Of a stretch of DNA of 64,000 nucleotides, positions 41,545 to 51,325 are shown in pieces. The stretch is taken from positions 37,563-101,562 of the forward strand of contig WSYH01001932.1 in NCBI GenBank assembly GCA_036426205.1, given 5' to 3'. Below the pieces are notes generated by a model. It saw only the letters and a list, made by a program, of their open reading frames with translations, had not been told where the DNA came from and did no database searches. Made by a program: the position numbers and the translations under genes. Source of the stretch: Ascaphus truei. Lineage: Eukaryota; Chordata; Amphibia; Anura; Ascaphidae. Numbering within the stretch: position 1 is the stretch's first letter; the number at the start of each line of letters is the position of its first letter.

Positions 41545-42455
41545 TATGGTTTGTTTGGAAGGGTTGCCAGGAGAAAGGCTCTTCTCTCTAAAAAGAACAT
41601 GGCAGCATGGTTTATGTTTGTAAAGTTGCATCTGAACAAACCACAAGACTTCTGGAACAATGTCCTTTAGACAGACGAGACCAAAGTGGAGATGTTTGGC
41701 CATAATACACAGTGCCATGTTTGGCAAAAACCAAACACAGCATATCAGCACAAACACTTCATACCAACTGTCAAGCACAGTGGTGGAGGGGTGATAATTT
41801 AGGCTTATTTTGCTGCCACAGGACTGGGAACCTTGCAGTCATTGAGTCGACCATAAACTCTTCTGTATACTAAAGTATTCTAGAGTCAAATGTGAGGCCA
41901 TCTGTCCGACAGCTAAAGCTTGGCCGAAATTGGGTCATGCAATAGGACAATGATTCCAAGCACACCAGCAAATCTACAACAGAATGGCTGAAAAAGAAAA
42001 GAATCAAGGTGTTGCAATAGCCCAGTCAAAGTCCAGACCTCAACCTGATTGAAATGCTGTGGCGGAAGATTAAGATAGCTGTGCATAAACAAATGCCCGC
42101 AAACCACAATGAACTGAAGCAACGTTGTAAAGAAGAGTGGGCCAAAATTCCTCCACAACGATGTGAGAGACTGATAAATTCATACAGAAAACGATTACTT
42201 CAAGTTATTGCTGCTAAAGGTGGTTCTACAAGCTATTGAATCATAAGGTGTACTTAGTTTTTCACACATGGCTTCTCCATTTTGGCTTTATTTTTGTTAA
42301 ATAAATCATGTGTAATATGTCATGTGTTGTTGTTCATCTGAGGTTGTATTTATCTAATTTTAGACCTGCTAAGGAACAGCTGATTGTTATTATGTCCTGA
42401 TATGTAAAACCGTAGAATTCAAAGAGGGTGTACTTTCTTTTTTACACAACTGTAG

Positions 42456-42764
42456 GTTAGAGACCCCGGCAGAAGCACCACCCTAGTGTCCCTCCAGGTG
42501 AACTAACTGCCGACATCAACCACAAGGTATCATTGGCCAGACCACATGAAAGGAGGCCGCCCCCTGCCAGAGCTCCTCAACCACACAAAATATAACATAA
42601 GACATCCTAAATGAACCATGAAACAAATCTACCAATTTAAAAACAAAAATAGAGAATGTTACTGCTTGAAAACAAAACAACTGAAGCCTCAAAGGAATAT
42701 AGAAAATTAATAAAGAAATCGGAGGAGATTGCAGACTGGTTGAAACATAGCAAATATATCCATA
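42456..42764. other. unassigned intronic DNA
   Basis: No gene or repeat recognised between the Tc1 end and a CR1 fragment. Confidence 0.3.
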
Positions 42765-42960
42765 GTTACATAGTAGATGAGGTTGAAAAAAGACATAGGT
42801 CCATCAAGTTCAACCTATGCTAAATTTAGACAACAGATACTTTATCCTATATCTATACCTACTTATTGATCCAGAGGAAGGAAAACAAAAAACCCCATTA
42901 AGGGGAAAAATTAATTCCTTCCCGACTCCAAGAATTGGCCATCTTATTTAGTTTAGTATA
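42765..42960 (-). mobile_element. CR1 LINE 3'-end fragment
   Basis: Same sequence as the 3' end of the CR1 at 43345-45505 (GATGAGGTTGAAAAAAGAC, GGTCCATCAAGTTCAACCTA), including the start of the TAGTTACA tail. A short 5'-truncated copy. Confidence 0.85.
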
Positions 42961-43299
42961 TGTTTCCACTGTTAAAGCATTTGTTTTCAGATAGTTAAAT
43001 GTTAGAAATTTATGTTTGAAATATCTGTCTGTGTTCAATTTTGGATAATTTATTGGACTATACAATGTATGTTTATATCATAGTGTTTGTTTATATATCA
43101 TTTAAAATTGTGCTAATAGAGATTTATGTATATGTTTTAAGATTTGTATAATCTGTATAAACACCTTTTAGGACCTTTAAACATTATTATTTTTATATAT
43201 GTATAGTGGTATACCCAATTACACACAGGAGCCTCCATTTAACCAATTTAACACAACCAATTAGGACTCTGGGTATATATATCCGGTTGATATGTCTCA
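42961..43299. other. AT-rich stretch upstream of a hammerhead-like motif
   Basis: No coding sequence. Together with 43300-43345 it may be the terminal repeat of a Penelope-like element, in which hammerhead motifs are usual, but no protein part is attached on this strand. Confidence 0.35.
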
Positions 43300-43345
43300 G
43301 TCCATCCCCTGATGAAATCAGCAAGTCTGAGGAAACATGTAGGGT
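43300..43345 (+). ncRNA. hammerhead ribozyme candidate with intact core
   Basis: CTGATGA (43309-43315), a stem TCAG/CTGA, GAAA (43332-43335) and cleavage triplet GTA (43339-43341), with a 2-nt-loop stem III (C..G, A-U). Stem I is short (CCC/GGG at 43306-43308 and 43342-43344). It matches the minimal type-I hammerheads of Penelope-like elements. The stem II base pair next to the core is mismatched. Confidence 0.5.
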
Positions 43346-45505
43346 TACATAGTTACATAGTTACATAGTTACATAGTAGATGAGGTTGAAAAAAGACGTA
43401 GGTCCATCAAGTTCAACCTATGCTAAATTTAGACAACAGATACTTTATCCTATATCTATACTTATTGATCCAGAGGAAAACAAACAAAAAAAACCATTGA
43501 GGGGAAAAATTAATTCCTTCCTGGCTCCAAGAATTGGCAATCGGATTAATCCCTGGATCAACATCCTTCCCATGTATACTTATTTGGTATATCCCTGTAT
43601 ACCTTTCCCATTTAAAAAGATGTACAACCTTTTTTTGAACAAATCTATTGTATCTGCCATCACAGTCTCCATGGGTAATGAATTCCATATTTTAACTGCC
43701 CTTACTGTAAAGAACCCTTTCCTTTGTTGCTGGTGAAATTTCCTTTCCTCCAACCTTAAGGGATGGCCCCGAGTCCTTAATACTGCCCGTGGGATGAATA
43801 GTTCTTTTGAAAGCTCCTTGTATTGTCCCCGAATATATTTGTATATAGTTATCATATCCCCTCTTAGACGCCTCTTTTCTAATGTAAATAAATCTAATTT
43901 AGCTAGCCTCTCCTCATAAGTTAGATTGTCCATCCCCTTTATTAATTTTGTGGCTCTTCTCTGCACTCTCTCTAGTTCCATAATGTCTTTTCTTAGGATT
44001 GGTGCCCAAAATTGTACTCCATATTCAAGGTGTGGTCTTACTAGTGCTTTGTAAAGGGGCATAATTATGTTTACTTCCCTTCCATCCATTGCCCGTTTGA
44101 TGCAAGATAAGATCTTGTTTGCCTTTGCAGCTACTGCATGACATTGGGCACTATTGCTAAGCCTGCTGTCTACAAGCACTCCTAAATCCTTCTCCATCAA
44201 GGATTCCCTCAATATATCTCCATTTAATTTGTAAGTCGCCTTTTTATTCTTGCATCCCAAATGCATAACCTTACATTTATCTGTATTAAACCTCATTTGC
44301 CATTTACCTGCCCACGTTTCCAGTCTCTCCAAGTCCTTCTGAAGAGAAATTACATTCTGCTCTGATTCTATTACCTTACAAAATTTAGTATCATCAGCAA
44401 AGATGGAGACTTTGCTCTCGATCCCAACCTCAAGGTCATTAATAAACAAGTTAAAAAGCAGGGGTCCCAGTACCGATCCCTGAGGTACTCCACTCACGAC
44501 TTTAGCCCAACCTGAAAAAGTTCCATTTATGACAACCCTCTGTTGTCTGTCCTTTAACCAGTTTTCAATCCAGGTGCATATATTATTACTGAGTCCAATT
44601 TTCTTTATTTTGTGCACCAAACTCTTGTGTGAAACCGTATCAAAAGCCTTTGCTAAATCTAAGTAGACCACATCAACTGCATTACCCTGGTCTAAATTCC
44701 TACTTACCTCCCCAAAGAAACAAATAAGGTTAGTTTGGCAAGATCTATCCTTCATAATTCCATGCTGACTTTTACTAATAATTTTATTTTCCATTAGGTA
44801 TTCCTGAATATTATCCCGTATTAAACCTTCAAGTAGTTTCCCTTCTATTGAAGTCAGGCTTACAGGTCTGTAATTTCCCAGTTGTGATCTATCTCCCTTT
44901 TTAAATATTGGCACCACATCTGCTTTACGCCAATCTTGTGGTACTGAGCCTGTGGAAATGGAATCCTTGAATATTAAATTTAATGGTTTGGCTATTACTG
45001 AGCTTAACTTCTTGAGAACTCTTGGATGTATGCCATCGGGGCCAGGTGCCTTATTTACTTTAATTTTTTCAAGTCGCTTATGAACTTCTTCCTCAGTTAA
45101 CCAATTGTTCATTAATATGGAGGTTGTGGCTTCCTCCTGCGGCACTACTATTGAACTTGATTCTTCCCTGGTAAACACAGAGGCAAAGAATTTGTTTAAT
45201 ACCTCAACTTTTTCCTTATCTCCAATAATAATCTGCCTGCTCATCTCACACTGAAAGGGTCCTATATTTTCTTTTCTCATTTTTTTGTTATTAAGGTACT
45301 TAAAGAACTTTTTAGGGTTGACCTTATTTTCTATTGCAATCCTTTTTTCATTATCCATTTTTGCTAATTTGATTGTCCTTTTGAAAATTTTGTTACATTC
45401 CTTATAATTCTGATACGATGTCTCCGTCCCTTCTGACTTAAAGAATCTAAACGCCTTCCTCTTCTTGTCCATTTCCTCCCCTACCTGTTTATTTATCCGC
45501 TGTTC
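43345..45505 (-). mobile_element. 5'-truncated CR1 LINE with octamer tail
   Basis: The 3' end on the minus strand is a short tandem tail of ATGTAACT octamers (43345-43380), the CR1/L2-type microsatellite terminus. The body is one long RT frame. The endonuclease and ORF1 are absent: reading is open to about 45505 (INKQVGEEMDKKRK), then breaks. It inserted immediately downstream of the hammerhead candidate. Confidence 0.9.
43580..45472 (-). CDS. CR1 reverse transcriptase, uninterrupted 630 codons
   Basis: Non-LTR reverse transcriptase of the CR1 clade. Motifs in order: EEVHKRLEKIKVNKAPGPDG (RT motif 0/1), YRPVSLTSIEGKLLEGLI, HGIMKDRSCQTNL, VDVVYLDLAKAFDTVSHKSL (first catalytic Asp), SGVPQGSVLGPLLFNLFIND, VSIFADDTKF (catalytic Asp pair), MRFNTDKCKVMHLG and EKDLGVLVDSRLS. 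Then the C-terminal region LYKALVRPHLEYGVQFWAP, RRATKLIKGM and TVRAVKIWNSLP. The listed Met is not the natural start: the domain continues upstream of it and is truncated. No stop or frameshift over 1.9 kb implies recent insertion. It lies antisense in the zinc-finger gene intron. Confidence 0.95.
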   Translation of the reverse strand: MDKKRKAFRFFKSEGTETSYQNYKECNKIFKRTIKLAKMDNEKRIAIENKVNPKKFFKYLNNKKMRKENIGPFQCEMSRQIIIGDKEKVEVLNKFFASVFTREESSSIVVPQEEATTSILMNNWLTEEEVHKRLEKIKVNKAPGPDGIHPRVLKKLSSVIAKPLNLIFKDSISTGSVPQDWRKADVVPIFKKGDRSQLGNYRPVSLTSIEGKLLEGLIRDNIQEYLMENKIISKSQHGIMKDRSCQTNLICFFGEVSRNLDQGNAVDVVYLDLAKAFDTVSHKSLVHKIKKIGLSNNICTWIENWLKDRQQRVVINGTFSGWAKVVSGVPQGSVLGPLLFNLFINDLEVGIESKVSIFADDTKFCKVIESEQNVISLQKDLERLETWAGKWQMRFNTDKCKVMHLGCKNKKATYKLNGDILRESLMEKDLGVLVDSRLSNSAQCHAVAAKANKILSCIKRAMDGREVNIIMPLYKALVRPHLEYGVQFWAPILRKDIMELERVQRRATKLIKGMDNLTYEERLAKLDLFTLEKRRLRGDMITIYKYIRGQYKELSKELFIPRAVLRTRGHPLRLEERKFHQQQRKGFFTVRAVKIWNSLPMETVMADTIDLFKKRLYIFLNGKGIQGYTK

Positions 45506-45509
45506 TTAA

Positions 45510-45715
45510 CTGGTTAGAATAGTAACTTTTCATTTAAACATTCATTTGATATTCTACATAACTAGCAATATAGTGTTACATCAAAACAATAACCCGAATA
45601 TTCAGCCGAAAGGGTTAGAATAATTGCTTTTCATTTAAACATTTAATTGATATTCTACATAACTAGTAATTTAGTCCTACATAAGAACAATAGCCCGAGT
45701 GTTCAGCCAGTCCAT
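45510..45715. repeat. about 100-bp tandem duplication
   Basis: Two units starting GTTAGAATA.T..CTTTTCATTTAAACATT and ending AATA.CCCGA.T.TTCAGCC. No coding content. Confidence 0.8.
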
Positions 45716-45739
45716 ATTCTGGTAATGTGTCACAAATCA

Positions 45740-46660
45740 TGTTTTGATATAGATAATTGTAACCATGTAGAGGTAACCTCCAGATAGTAATATAATTGTA
45801 AGAATTGAATATATTAATACAATGTTCAAATTAGAATCCCGATACAGATATGACTGAAATCTCAATAAGGTAGTGATTAAATAAATGACAAATCCAAAGT
45901 GGTTAGTACATGAACAAAATTGTTGGTCCAACATTATTGATTTGTAAAAAACATCATTTATATCGTTGGACACATCCATAAACATTTCATTTGCACACCA
46001 ATGTTGTACGCTGGATTGACTATTTATTTTAATGAACCCTGCACAGAGATAACCACTTAAAAGGCCCAAAAAATATGCTAAACCACTATTAAAAAACGTA
46101 TCCAGAATTGCACTAAATTATATAGCATCACTCGGAAGATATATAATAGGTAAAGACCATCAGACCCCAGATAAGAAACATGTGAAACAGTTCACAGGAA
46201 ATGTTTGATGCCCCATTCAGTATTAATCCCCATAGGAGATAATGTGTTAAGAACATGTAGCCAATACTTCTCCCGTCGATTGAGGAGGTTGAGCCTATCT
46301 CCTCACCTAATTGGGGTTGGTATATGCTCAATGCCTACAAATTTAAATTGTGAAATATCACCTGAATGACAATTGGTGAAATGTTTGGATACTGGTAAAA
46401 TAATATTCTTATTTTTAATTGATCTCACATGTTCCATTATCCTATGTTTTAGGGGCCTGATGGTCCTTCCCACATAACCCTTTCCACAACCACATGTGAG
46501 ATAATAAACAACATGGGTTGTATTGCAGTTGCTAAATGTTTTAATCATACCATAATAATTATCATTTTTGAAGTACACTTTTTTTTGTAGGTACCCCAAA
46601 TTTGCCCATAATGCAATTACCACATCGAAAGAACCCAGATGGCTTCTCACATCTCTGTGC
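45740..46660 (-). pseudogene. Penelope-like element C-terminus with GIY-YIG endonuclease
   Basis: The minus-strand frame 46650-46303 ends in a GIY-YIG domain: THVVYYLTCGCGKGYVGRT, then RPLKHRIMEHVRSIKNK and SKHFTNCHSGDISQFKF. The reading continues past a stop near 46303 in another frame with GGDRLNLLNRREKYWLHVLN and TLSPMGINTEWGIKHFL, the standard end of Penelope-like proteins. The RT half is missing upstream (46660). Below about 46190 comes non-coding 3' sequence. GIY-YIG endonucleases nick the target for primed reverse transcription. Confidence 0.85.
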
Positions 46661-46813
46661 CTTATTTGATTCTGGACCCACTAGATATATTATAACATGG
46701 ATGTATTGTGCCTGTGCTACATTATTCTGTAATATCCACAGAATGTCACAAGTAATTATTGCATATTTCTAGATGTGATATTTCTACAATCCATGTTATT
46801 TGTGCTCATGTAG
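46661..46813. other. intron sequence upstream of the KRAB-like exon
   Basis: No repeat recognised. It ends in a possible acceptor, GTGCTCATGTAG. Confidence 0.4.
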
Positions 46814-46908
46814 GCACAGTGGTGTCAGTGACGTTGGTGCAATCAAGTCAGTGATACACTACACAGAATTGGACATGATGGAGAATCACCAGAACCTCAA
46901 CTCACTGG
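46814..46908 (+). CDS. zinc-finger gene, degenerate KRAB-type exon
   Basis: Open in frame through VSDVGAIKSVIHYTELDMMENHQNLNSL and then a donor CTGG/GTAAAA (GT at 46909-46910). In frog KRAB zinc-finger genes this exon ends DLYKDVMMENHxxLxSLD. Here the MMENHQ end is kept, but the FSxEEWE part of the KRAB A-box is not recognisable, so the repressor-recruiting function is probably lost or very altered. Joining to the next exon keeps the frame and recreates the family junction SL-DG-S. If the upstream part is not used, ATG 46875 is an alternative start. Confidence 0.6.
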
Positions 46909-47712
46909 GTAAAATGATGTTTTCTTTCTTCTATTGGAGATGTTAGTCTTATGGGGATCCAGTAAACAGAACCATTTTCTTTGTTATTAGCAATCAACCA
47001 AAAATAGTTCATTTTAGGTCTGTATAAGGAACATAAAAGAAGTTACAGAGCAGAACAAGTAGAGGTTAATCTCTGTCACTAGTTGGTAAGTTTACAGCTT
47101 GGACCTCCACACTGGATATTTGTACAATCCCACAAACTCTTTCTGCATTTCTCTAATTTTTCTCTCAATGTCACCATAGTTCTCCCGAGTTTATTCCACA
47201 TGCCAGACGTGGGCATCTTTTACCACTTTGTCACATGTAAGGGAATAGGATAAAAATGATTGATACACAAACTCTTAATTACCCATTTCTAGCAAGATAC
47301 AAACATACAAATCAATGTAAATAGTACATTTACAAACACAAAAATGCATTGCTAGGGTTTCTCTGGCAGTAAATATTATTTTCTGATTCCTACCACAAGG
47401 AGTCAGTACCATTTGTATGGTTCAGACATACATCTGTGGCATATGTTTGCAGCTCAGTTAACTTGTGTCTGTGTTCCAGGATTGAGTAGATAAAAACATA
47501 AGTAACCAGGACTTTTTAAAATATCTTTGCAGAAAATAACTATATAAAAAGGTAATTTAACCACTGAGGTGCCTTCAGAAATCCTTTAACTTGCATACCA
47601 ATTGCAATTATGGACATGTATTTTGTACTAATTAAAATGTTTAACAAGAAATGTAAAATTATTTTATGCTATTAATTCACTTATTTACTCACAGTTCATT
47701 TCTTTTCAACAG

Positions 47713-48986
47713 ATGGATCCATGAGCAGAAATATAGCTGCAGGATGTCACACTCCTCTTTGCACACCAGATAGTGTAAATGAAGATAACAGTGTTATTAA
47801 AAGTGGTTACGGAGCAAATCGCTTGAAGCAAAATAAGCCAAACAATAGACAGAGAAAATCTGTGAGAATAATGGCTAAAGAATCAAGCTCACATGAAAAA
47901 GGAAATCTCACAGCCTCCCACATTAATACTCTCAGAGAACATACAGGGATAGAATATGCATCTACTCATATTCAGGAGTGTGGCAAAAGAAACACTAATA
48001 CACAGAAAAGTCACTTGAAGGTGTCAGTAATTAAATATAAGTGCAGTGAATGTGGTAAAATCTTTCATAATAACAAAGCTTTTACAATTCACCAAAGAAC
48101 ACACACCAAAGAGAGGCCATATAACTGCTCTGAATGTCAGAAATGCTTTACTAGTAACTCAGATCTTCTTAAACATCACATAATTCACAAAGGAGATAAG
48201 TCGTTTACTTGCTCTGAATGTGGGAAACATTTCTCTTGTAAATCACTTCTTGCTACACATCAGAGAATTCATACCGGTGAGAAACCATTTATTTGCCCTG
48301 AATGTGGAAAATGTTTTATCAGTACTTCAGATCTTGTTAGACATCAGAGAATTCACACTGGGGAGAGACCGTTTGTTTGCTCTGAATGTGGGAAATGTTT
48401 TGCCAATAAATCAGATCTTGTTAGACATCAGAGAATTCACACAGGAGAAAAGCCATTTGTTTGCTATGAATGTGGAAAATGTTTTTCCCAGAACTCCCAT
48501 CTTGTTAAGCATCAGAAAATTAACATGGGGGAGAAACCATTTGTTTGCTCTGGATGTGGGAAACGTTTTTCCCAGAATGCACATCTTGTGAAACATCAGA
48601 GAATTCACACAGGAGAGAAACCATTTGCTTGCGTTCAATGTGGGAAATGTTTTACTGATAGCTCAACTCTTGTTATACATCAGAGAATTCACACAGGAGA
48701 AAAACCATTTGTGTGTTCTGAATGTGGGAAATCCTTTAGTACTAAGAGCGATCTTATTAGGCATTGGAGAATTCACACAGGAGAGAGACCATTTGTTTGC
48801 TCTGAATGTGGGAAATGTTTTAACAGGAACGCACATCTGGTTGCACACCAGAAACTTCATGCAGAAGAGAAAGCATTTGTTTGCTCTGAATGTGATAAAT
48901 GCTTTATTCAACGTTCAGACCTTGTTAAACATCAGAAACACCACACAGAAAAACATATACCAATAAAAATGCCACTGGGAGAATAA
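47713..48986 (+). CDS. C2H2 zinc-finger protein, terminal exon with eleven fingers
   Basis: A splice acceptor (CATTTCTTTTCAACAG ending 47712) opens this exon. The spliced reading [15 protein letters not shown] fits the family better than the internal Met at 47721. A ~100-residue disordered linker is followed by eleven tandem C2H2 fingers from about residue 106 counting from that Met, joined by TGEKPF/TGERPF linkers. Finger helices include SDLVRH (twice), SHLVKH, AHLVKH, STLVIH and SDLIRH. Finger 6 ends in KIN in place of the second zinc His-x-x-x-His, so it may fold poorly, and fingers 1-2 have variant linkers (TKERPY, KGDKSF). The exon ends LGE-stop. The protein is a probable nuclear DNA-binding repressor of the large, fast-evolving frog family. 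Confidence 0.9.
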
Positions 48987-49219
48987 AGGATTTTGCTCTC
49001 AGAAAATCCAAGACATTAAGGTCCATATTTACTAAGGTTTGCTATTCCATTACTGCAATGGTTGTAAATGTTTTACATCACTGGAAGGGGATTTATGGAA
49101 TAGTACAACCTAGTAAATATGAGTTTAAACATTTGGACAACATACTCCATTTTCATTTTAATTATCTGAACTATTGTGTTTTTTTACCTTAATAAAAAGT
49201 CAAACTAAATTAGAATTTG
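48987..49219 (+). other. zinc-finger gene 3' UTR with polyadenylation signal
   Basis: AT-rich, with AATAAA at 49191-49196 about 205 bp after the stop. No repeat recognised up to that point. Confidence 0.65.
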
Positions 49220-49592
49220 TCAAAATGTATTCTGTTTTGACAGCCCCCCAAAAATTATAAAACATTTGACAGCAGATAAGAATAATTTGGTCCATCTAGT
49301 CTGCCCATTTTCCTCTGTGGTATAACCGAAGACCCTATTTGATCGTTTCTTTGATATTTGTGATAGATGCATGTCTATTGTTTTTCTGTATAAACCTCTA
49401 CCACCTCTGTTTAGAAGCTTTTCCACTAATCCACCACCCTTTCTGTGAAATGGTAAGTAACAAATCAAAATTAATCTTAGAACATGAGTTACAACGTCTT
49501 TTGATCATGCATCATCTAAATTTAGTATAGGTTTAACTTGATGGACGTATGTCTTTTTTTTAACCTCATCTACTATGTAACTATGTAACTAT
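49220..49592 (+). mobile_element. CR1/L2-type LINE 3'-end fragment
   Basis: Ends ACTTGATGGACGTATGTC...TTAACCTCATCTACTATGTAACTATGTAACTAT, the same 3' end and ATGTAACT tail as the CR1 copies at 42765 and 43345 but on the plus strand and more diverged. Upstream part (GGTCCATCTAGTCTGCCCAT) is non-coding 3' sequence. Confidence 0.7.
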
Positions 49593-49611
49593 CTCTCCAA
49601 ACATAATAACA

Positions 49612-49670
49612 TAATGATATATATATACATATATATATATATCTCATCTATATATATATATATATATATA
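49612..49670. repeat. (TA)n microsatellite
   Basis: Nearly pure TA with short interruptions. Confidence 0.9.
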
Positions 49671-49913
49671 ACAACTGTAAATATTACTGTATGTTCATTT
49701 GCATGTCTTAGACAGGTCTGCAACCCTGTCTTTCACCATTTCGCCCAGCACACAGCACTGTCCACATCGCAAGGGATTCTGGGAAATGACTGCAAATGAG
49801 CAACACGTGCCAACTTTTATCTCAGCTCTATTACACGAGCAACCCTAAGCCAATGCATGCTGCTATAAACACGCTTAAAACAAGGCTGGGGTGAGATGCA
49901 ACAGCCAGTAAAC

Positions 49914-49963
49914 CCACTCACAGACTGGTTTCAAAACCTTGAATGAGTATCATCAGTGTGAGG
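49914..49963 (-). ncRNA. hammerhead ribozyme candidate, well-formed stem I
   Basis: On the minus strand: CCTCACA (stem I), CTGATGA (49956-49950), a decayed stem II, GAAA (49932-49929), a 2-bp stem III C-(CA)-G with A-U, cleavage triplet GTC (49925-49923) and TGTGAG (stem I, 49922-49917). The six stem I pairs, exact CUGAUGA and GAAA boxes and GUC site all fit a type-I hammerhead. Only stem II is imperfect. Confidence 0.6.
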
Positions 49964-50049
49964 TCGGTTTGCTGGCTCTGCCGGTTTGAGATTAAAGAGT
50001 AGATATTCACCACACACTAATTTACCCACCATAACCTTAATAAATGTGT

Positions 50050-50101
50050 ATTATATATATATATATATAATATATATTATATATATATATATATATATAT
50101 C
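50050..50101. repeat. (TA)n microsatellite
   Basis: TA runs broken by AATATATATT. Apparent Tyr-Ile repeat proteins here are artefacts. Confidence 0.9.
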
Positions 50102-50929
50102 TATACTAATATATATGATTTATATGCCTTGTTTAAAAGCTGTGTTAAAGCAGCATGCTTATATATATATCATATCTAGGCAATGAGTAGTGGTCATTAA
50201 CGAAGAAAAAGGTTTGCCCCATAACAGATTATTAAACACTTTCAATGCTGTATTTTTTATGCAATGATGTTTATATATGAGCAGGAGGATGTTTAACTGG
50301 ATTTTGTCAATACATTTTTGCAAGAAATCCCCAGTGTGGATTGTTATTATCACTACTAGGAATATCATTCCATAACGATTTCCTTATGTAAAAAGTTGTA
50401 GATCACATATAATAAGACCTACTGTACATATAATAGCAGGCAGAAGAGGATACCATAAATCACATCGGTCCACACATACAACCCACACACCAACACATAC
50501 GCTACCAAACATTTAAGAGTCTCACATGCAAACCAGCATTAAAGACTGTTCTGATACTGGAATTGTTTAGGTTTTCCCCTATTAACTATAATGGGATTTA
50601 TAGACGGTCAGGATTTGTATGTGTTTTATAGTCATCCACTTTTTCCTTCATTAGAGATGAAAAAATTAGTGCTGCATATATTGGATATCTATGTATCTAC
50701 AGAGCTCTCAGGGTATTAATCAGCTTGTTTTTAATATGTGTCTGACTGTATGCTAATAAATATGTTTTGATTTTATCAGCACTTTTTCCAATTATTATTT
50801 TGTGGTTAAATATTTGTCTGTATTGTGAATAGATTTATGAATAATTATAGAGAATGGGGTGTGGTCCCCAGCACTCCAAGCAAAATAATACACACATGTT
50901 GGTTTTTAAATGCAAATCTAGTTATTTTT
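50102..50929. other. AT-rich intergenic DNA
   Basis: No gene, TE motif or notable structure recognised. Confidence 0.4.
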
Positions 50930-51325
50930 ACAATATTGTTATTGTATGTATTGTATGTCTTATTTATATAAGCGCCATTAATGTACATAGCACTTCACAG
51001 TTATAACACCGTGACAATCATATAAATATAATAAAGGGTCCATGGGATAAGTGCTTCACATAAACGTAACATTTAGGAACGAGGAGGCCCTGCTCGACTC
51101 CGACTGCTACAATCTAATTGGTAGTCTAGGAGGAACGTACAGAGATAGTATGAGGACATATTGGTAGTGGTTCTGCAAGGGGGCCAAGCTTTAATGTATC
51201 GTGTCTAGAATATGTACGGTGCTATTCATATGCTTCTTTAAACAAGTGTTGTCTTAAGGTTCTCTTAAAGTGGATAGAGAGGGTGCTAGTCGGTGTGTTA
51301 GGGGTAGGGCATTACAGACTGTGTG
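50930..51325. repeat. dispersed repeat of the TTATATAAGCGCC type
   Basis: Starts GTCTTATTTATATAAGCGCC-ATTAATGTACATAGCACTTCACAG and continues GGCCCTGCTCGACTCCGACTGCTACAATCTAATTGG. Blocks like these recur through fish and frog genomes as an interspersed repeat. No coding region here; superfamily not assigned. Confidence 0.5.

Larger units (their letters stand above)
40379..42239 (+). pseudogene. Tc1 transposase, interrupted
   Basis: N-terminus MPRRKDISNDLREAIVAVHQ with FKAISKQFKVHHSTVRMIIQ is the paired-type helix-turn-helix that binds the terminal repeats (40379-40560). After an insertion it resumes at 40987 (SKFTP-like, RSDRAMLREITKKT, DSTIRKILN) and is cut again by a MITE at 41144. From 41547 the catalytic domain follows in shifted frames: DETKVEMFG (first Asp), GHAIGQ*-type region with DNDSKHTSKS (second Asp), and SPDLNPIEMLW (catalytic Glu, spacing as in DD34E). 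It ends LLQVIAAKGGSTSY. Frameshifts and stops make it non-functional. Tc1 transposases excise and insert at TA. Confidence 0.85.
39486..42453 (+). mobile_element. Tc1-family DNA transposon with long terminal inverted repeats
   Basis: TA at 39484-39485 and 42454-42455. Termini CAGTTGTGTAAAAAGAAAGT and, inverted, CAGTTGTGTAAAAAAGAAAG. Inverted repeats extend over 150-200 bp (CCTTAGCAGGTCTAAAA and AACCTCAGATGAACAACAACAC recur near 42305-42375). It encodes a broken transposase (40379-42239) and has taken three insertions (39788-40345, 40560-40986, 41144-41544), which account for its length beyond the usual ~1.6 kb. Confidence 0.9.

Noticed and set aside
41398..41778. 126-codon minus-strand ORF
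   Set aside because: Antisense of the Tc1 transposase catalytic region and MITE end.
48220..48966. Additional frames overlapping the zinc fingers (e.g. plus 48220, 48625; minus 48411, 48663)
   Set aside because: Shadows of the repeated finger codons in other frames.
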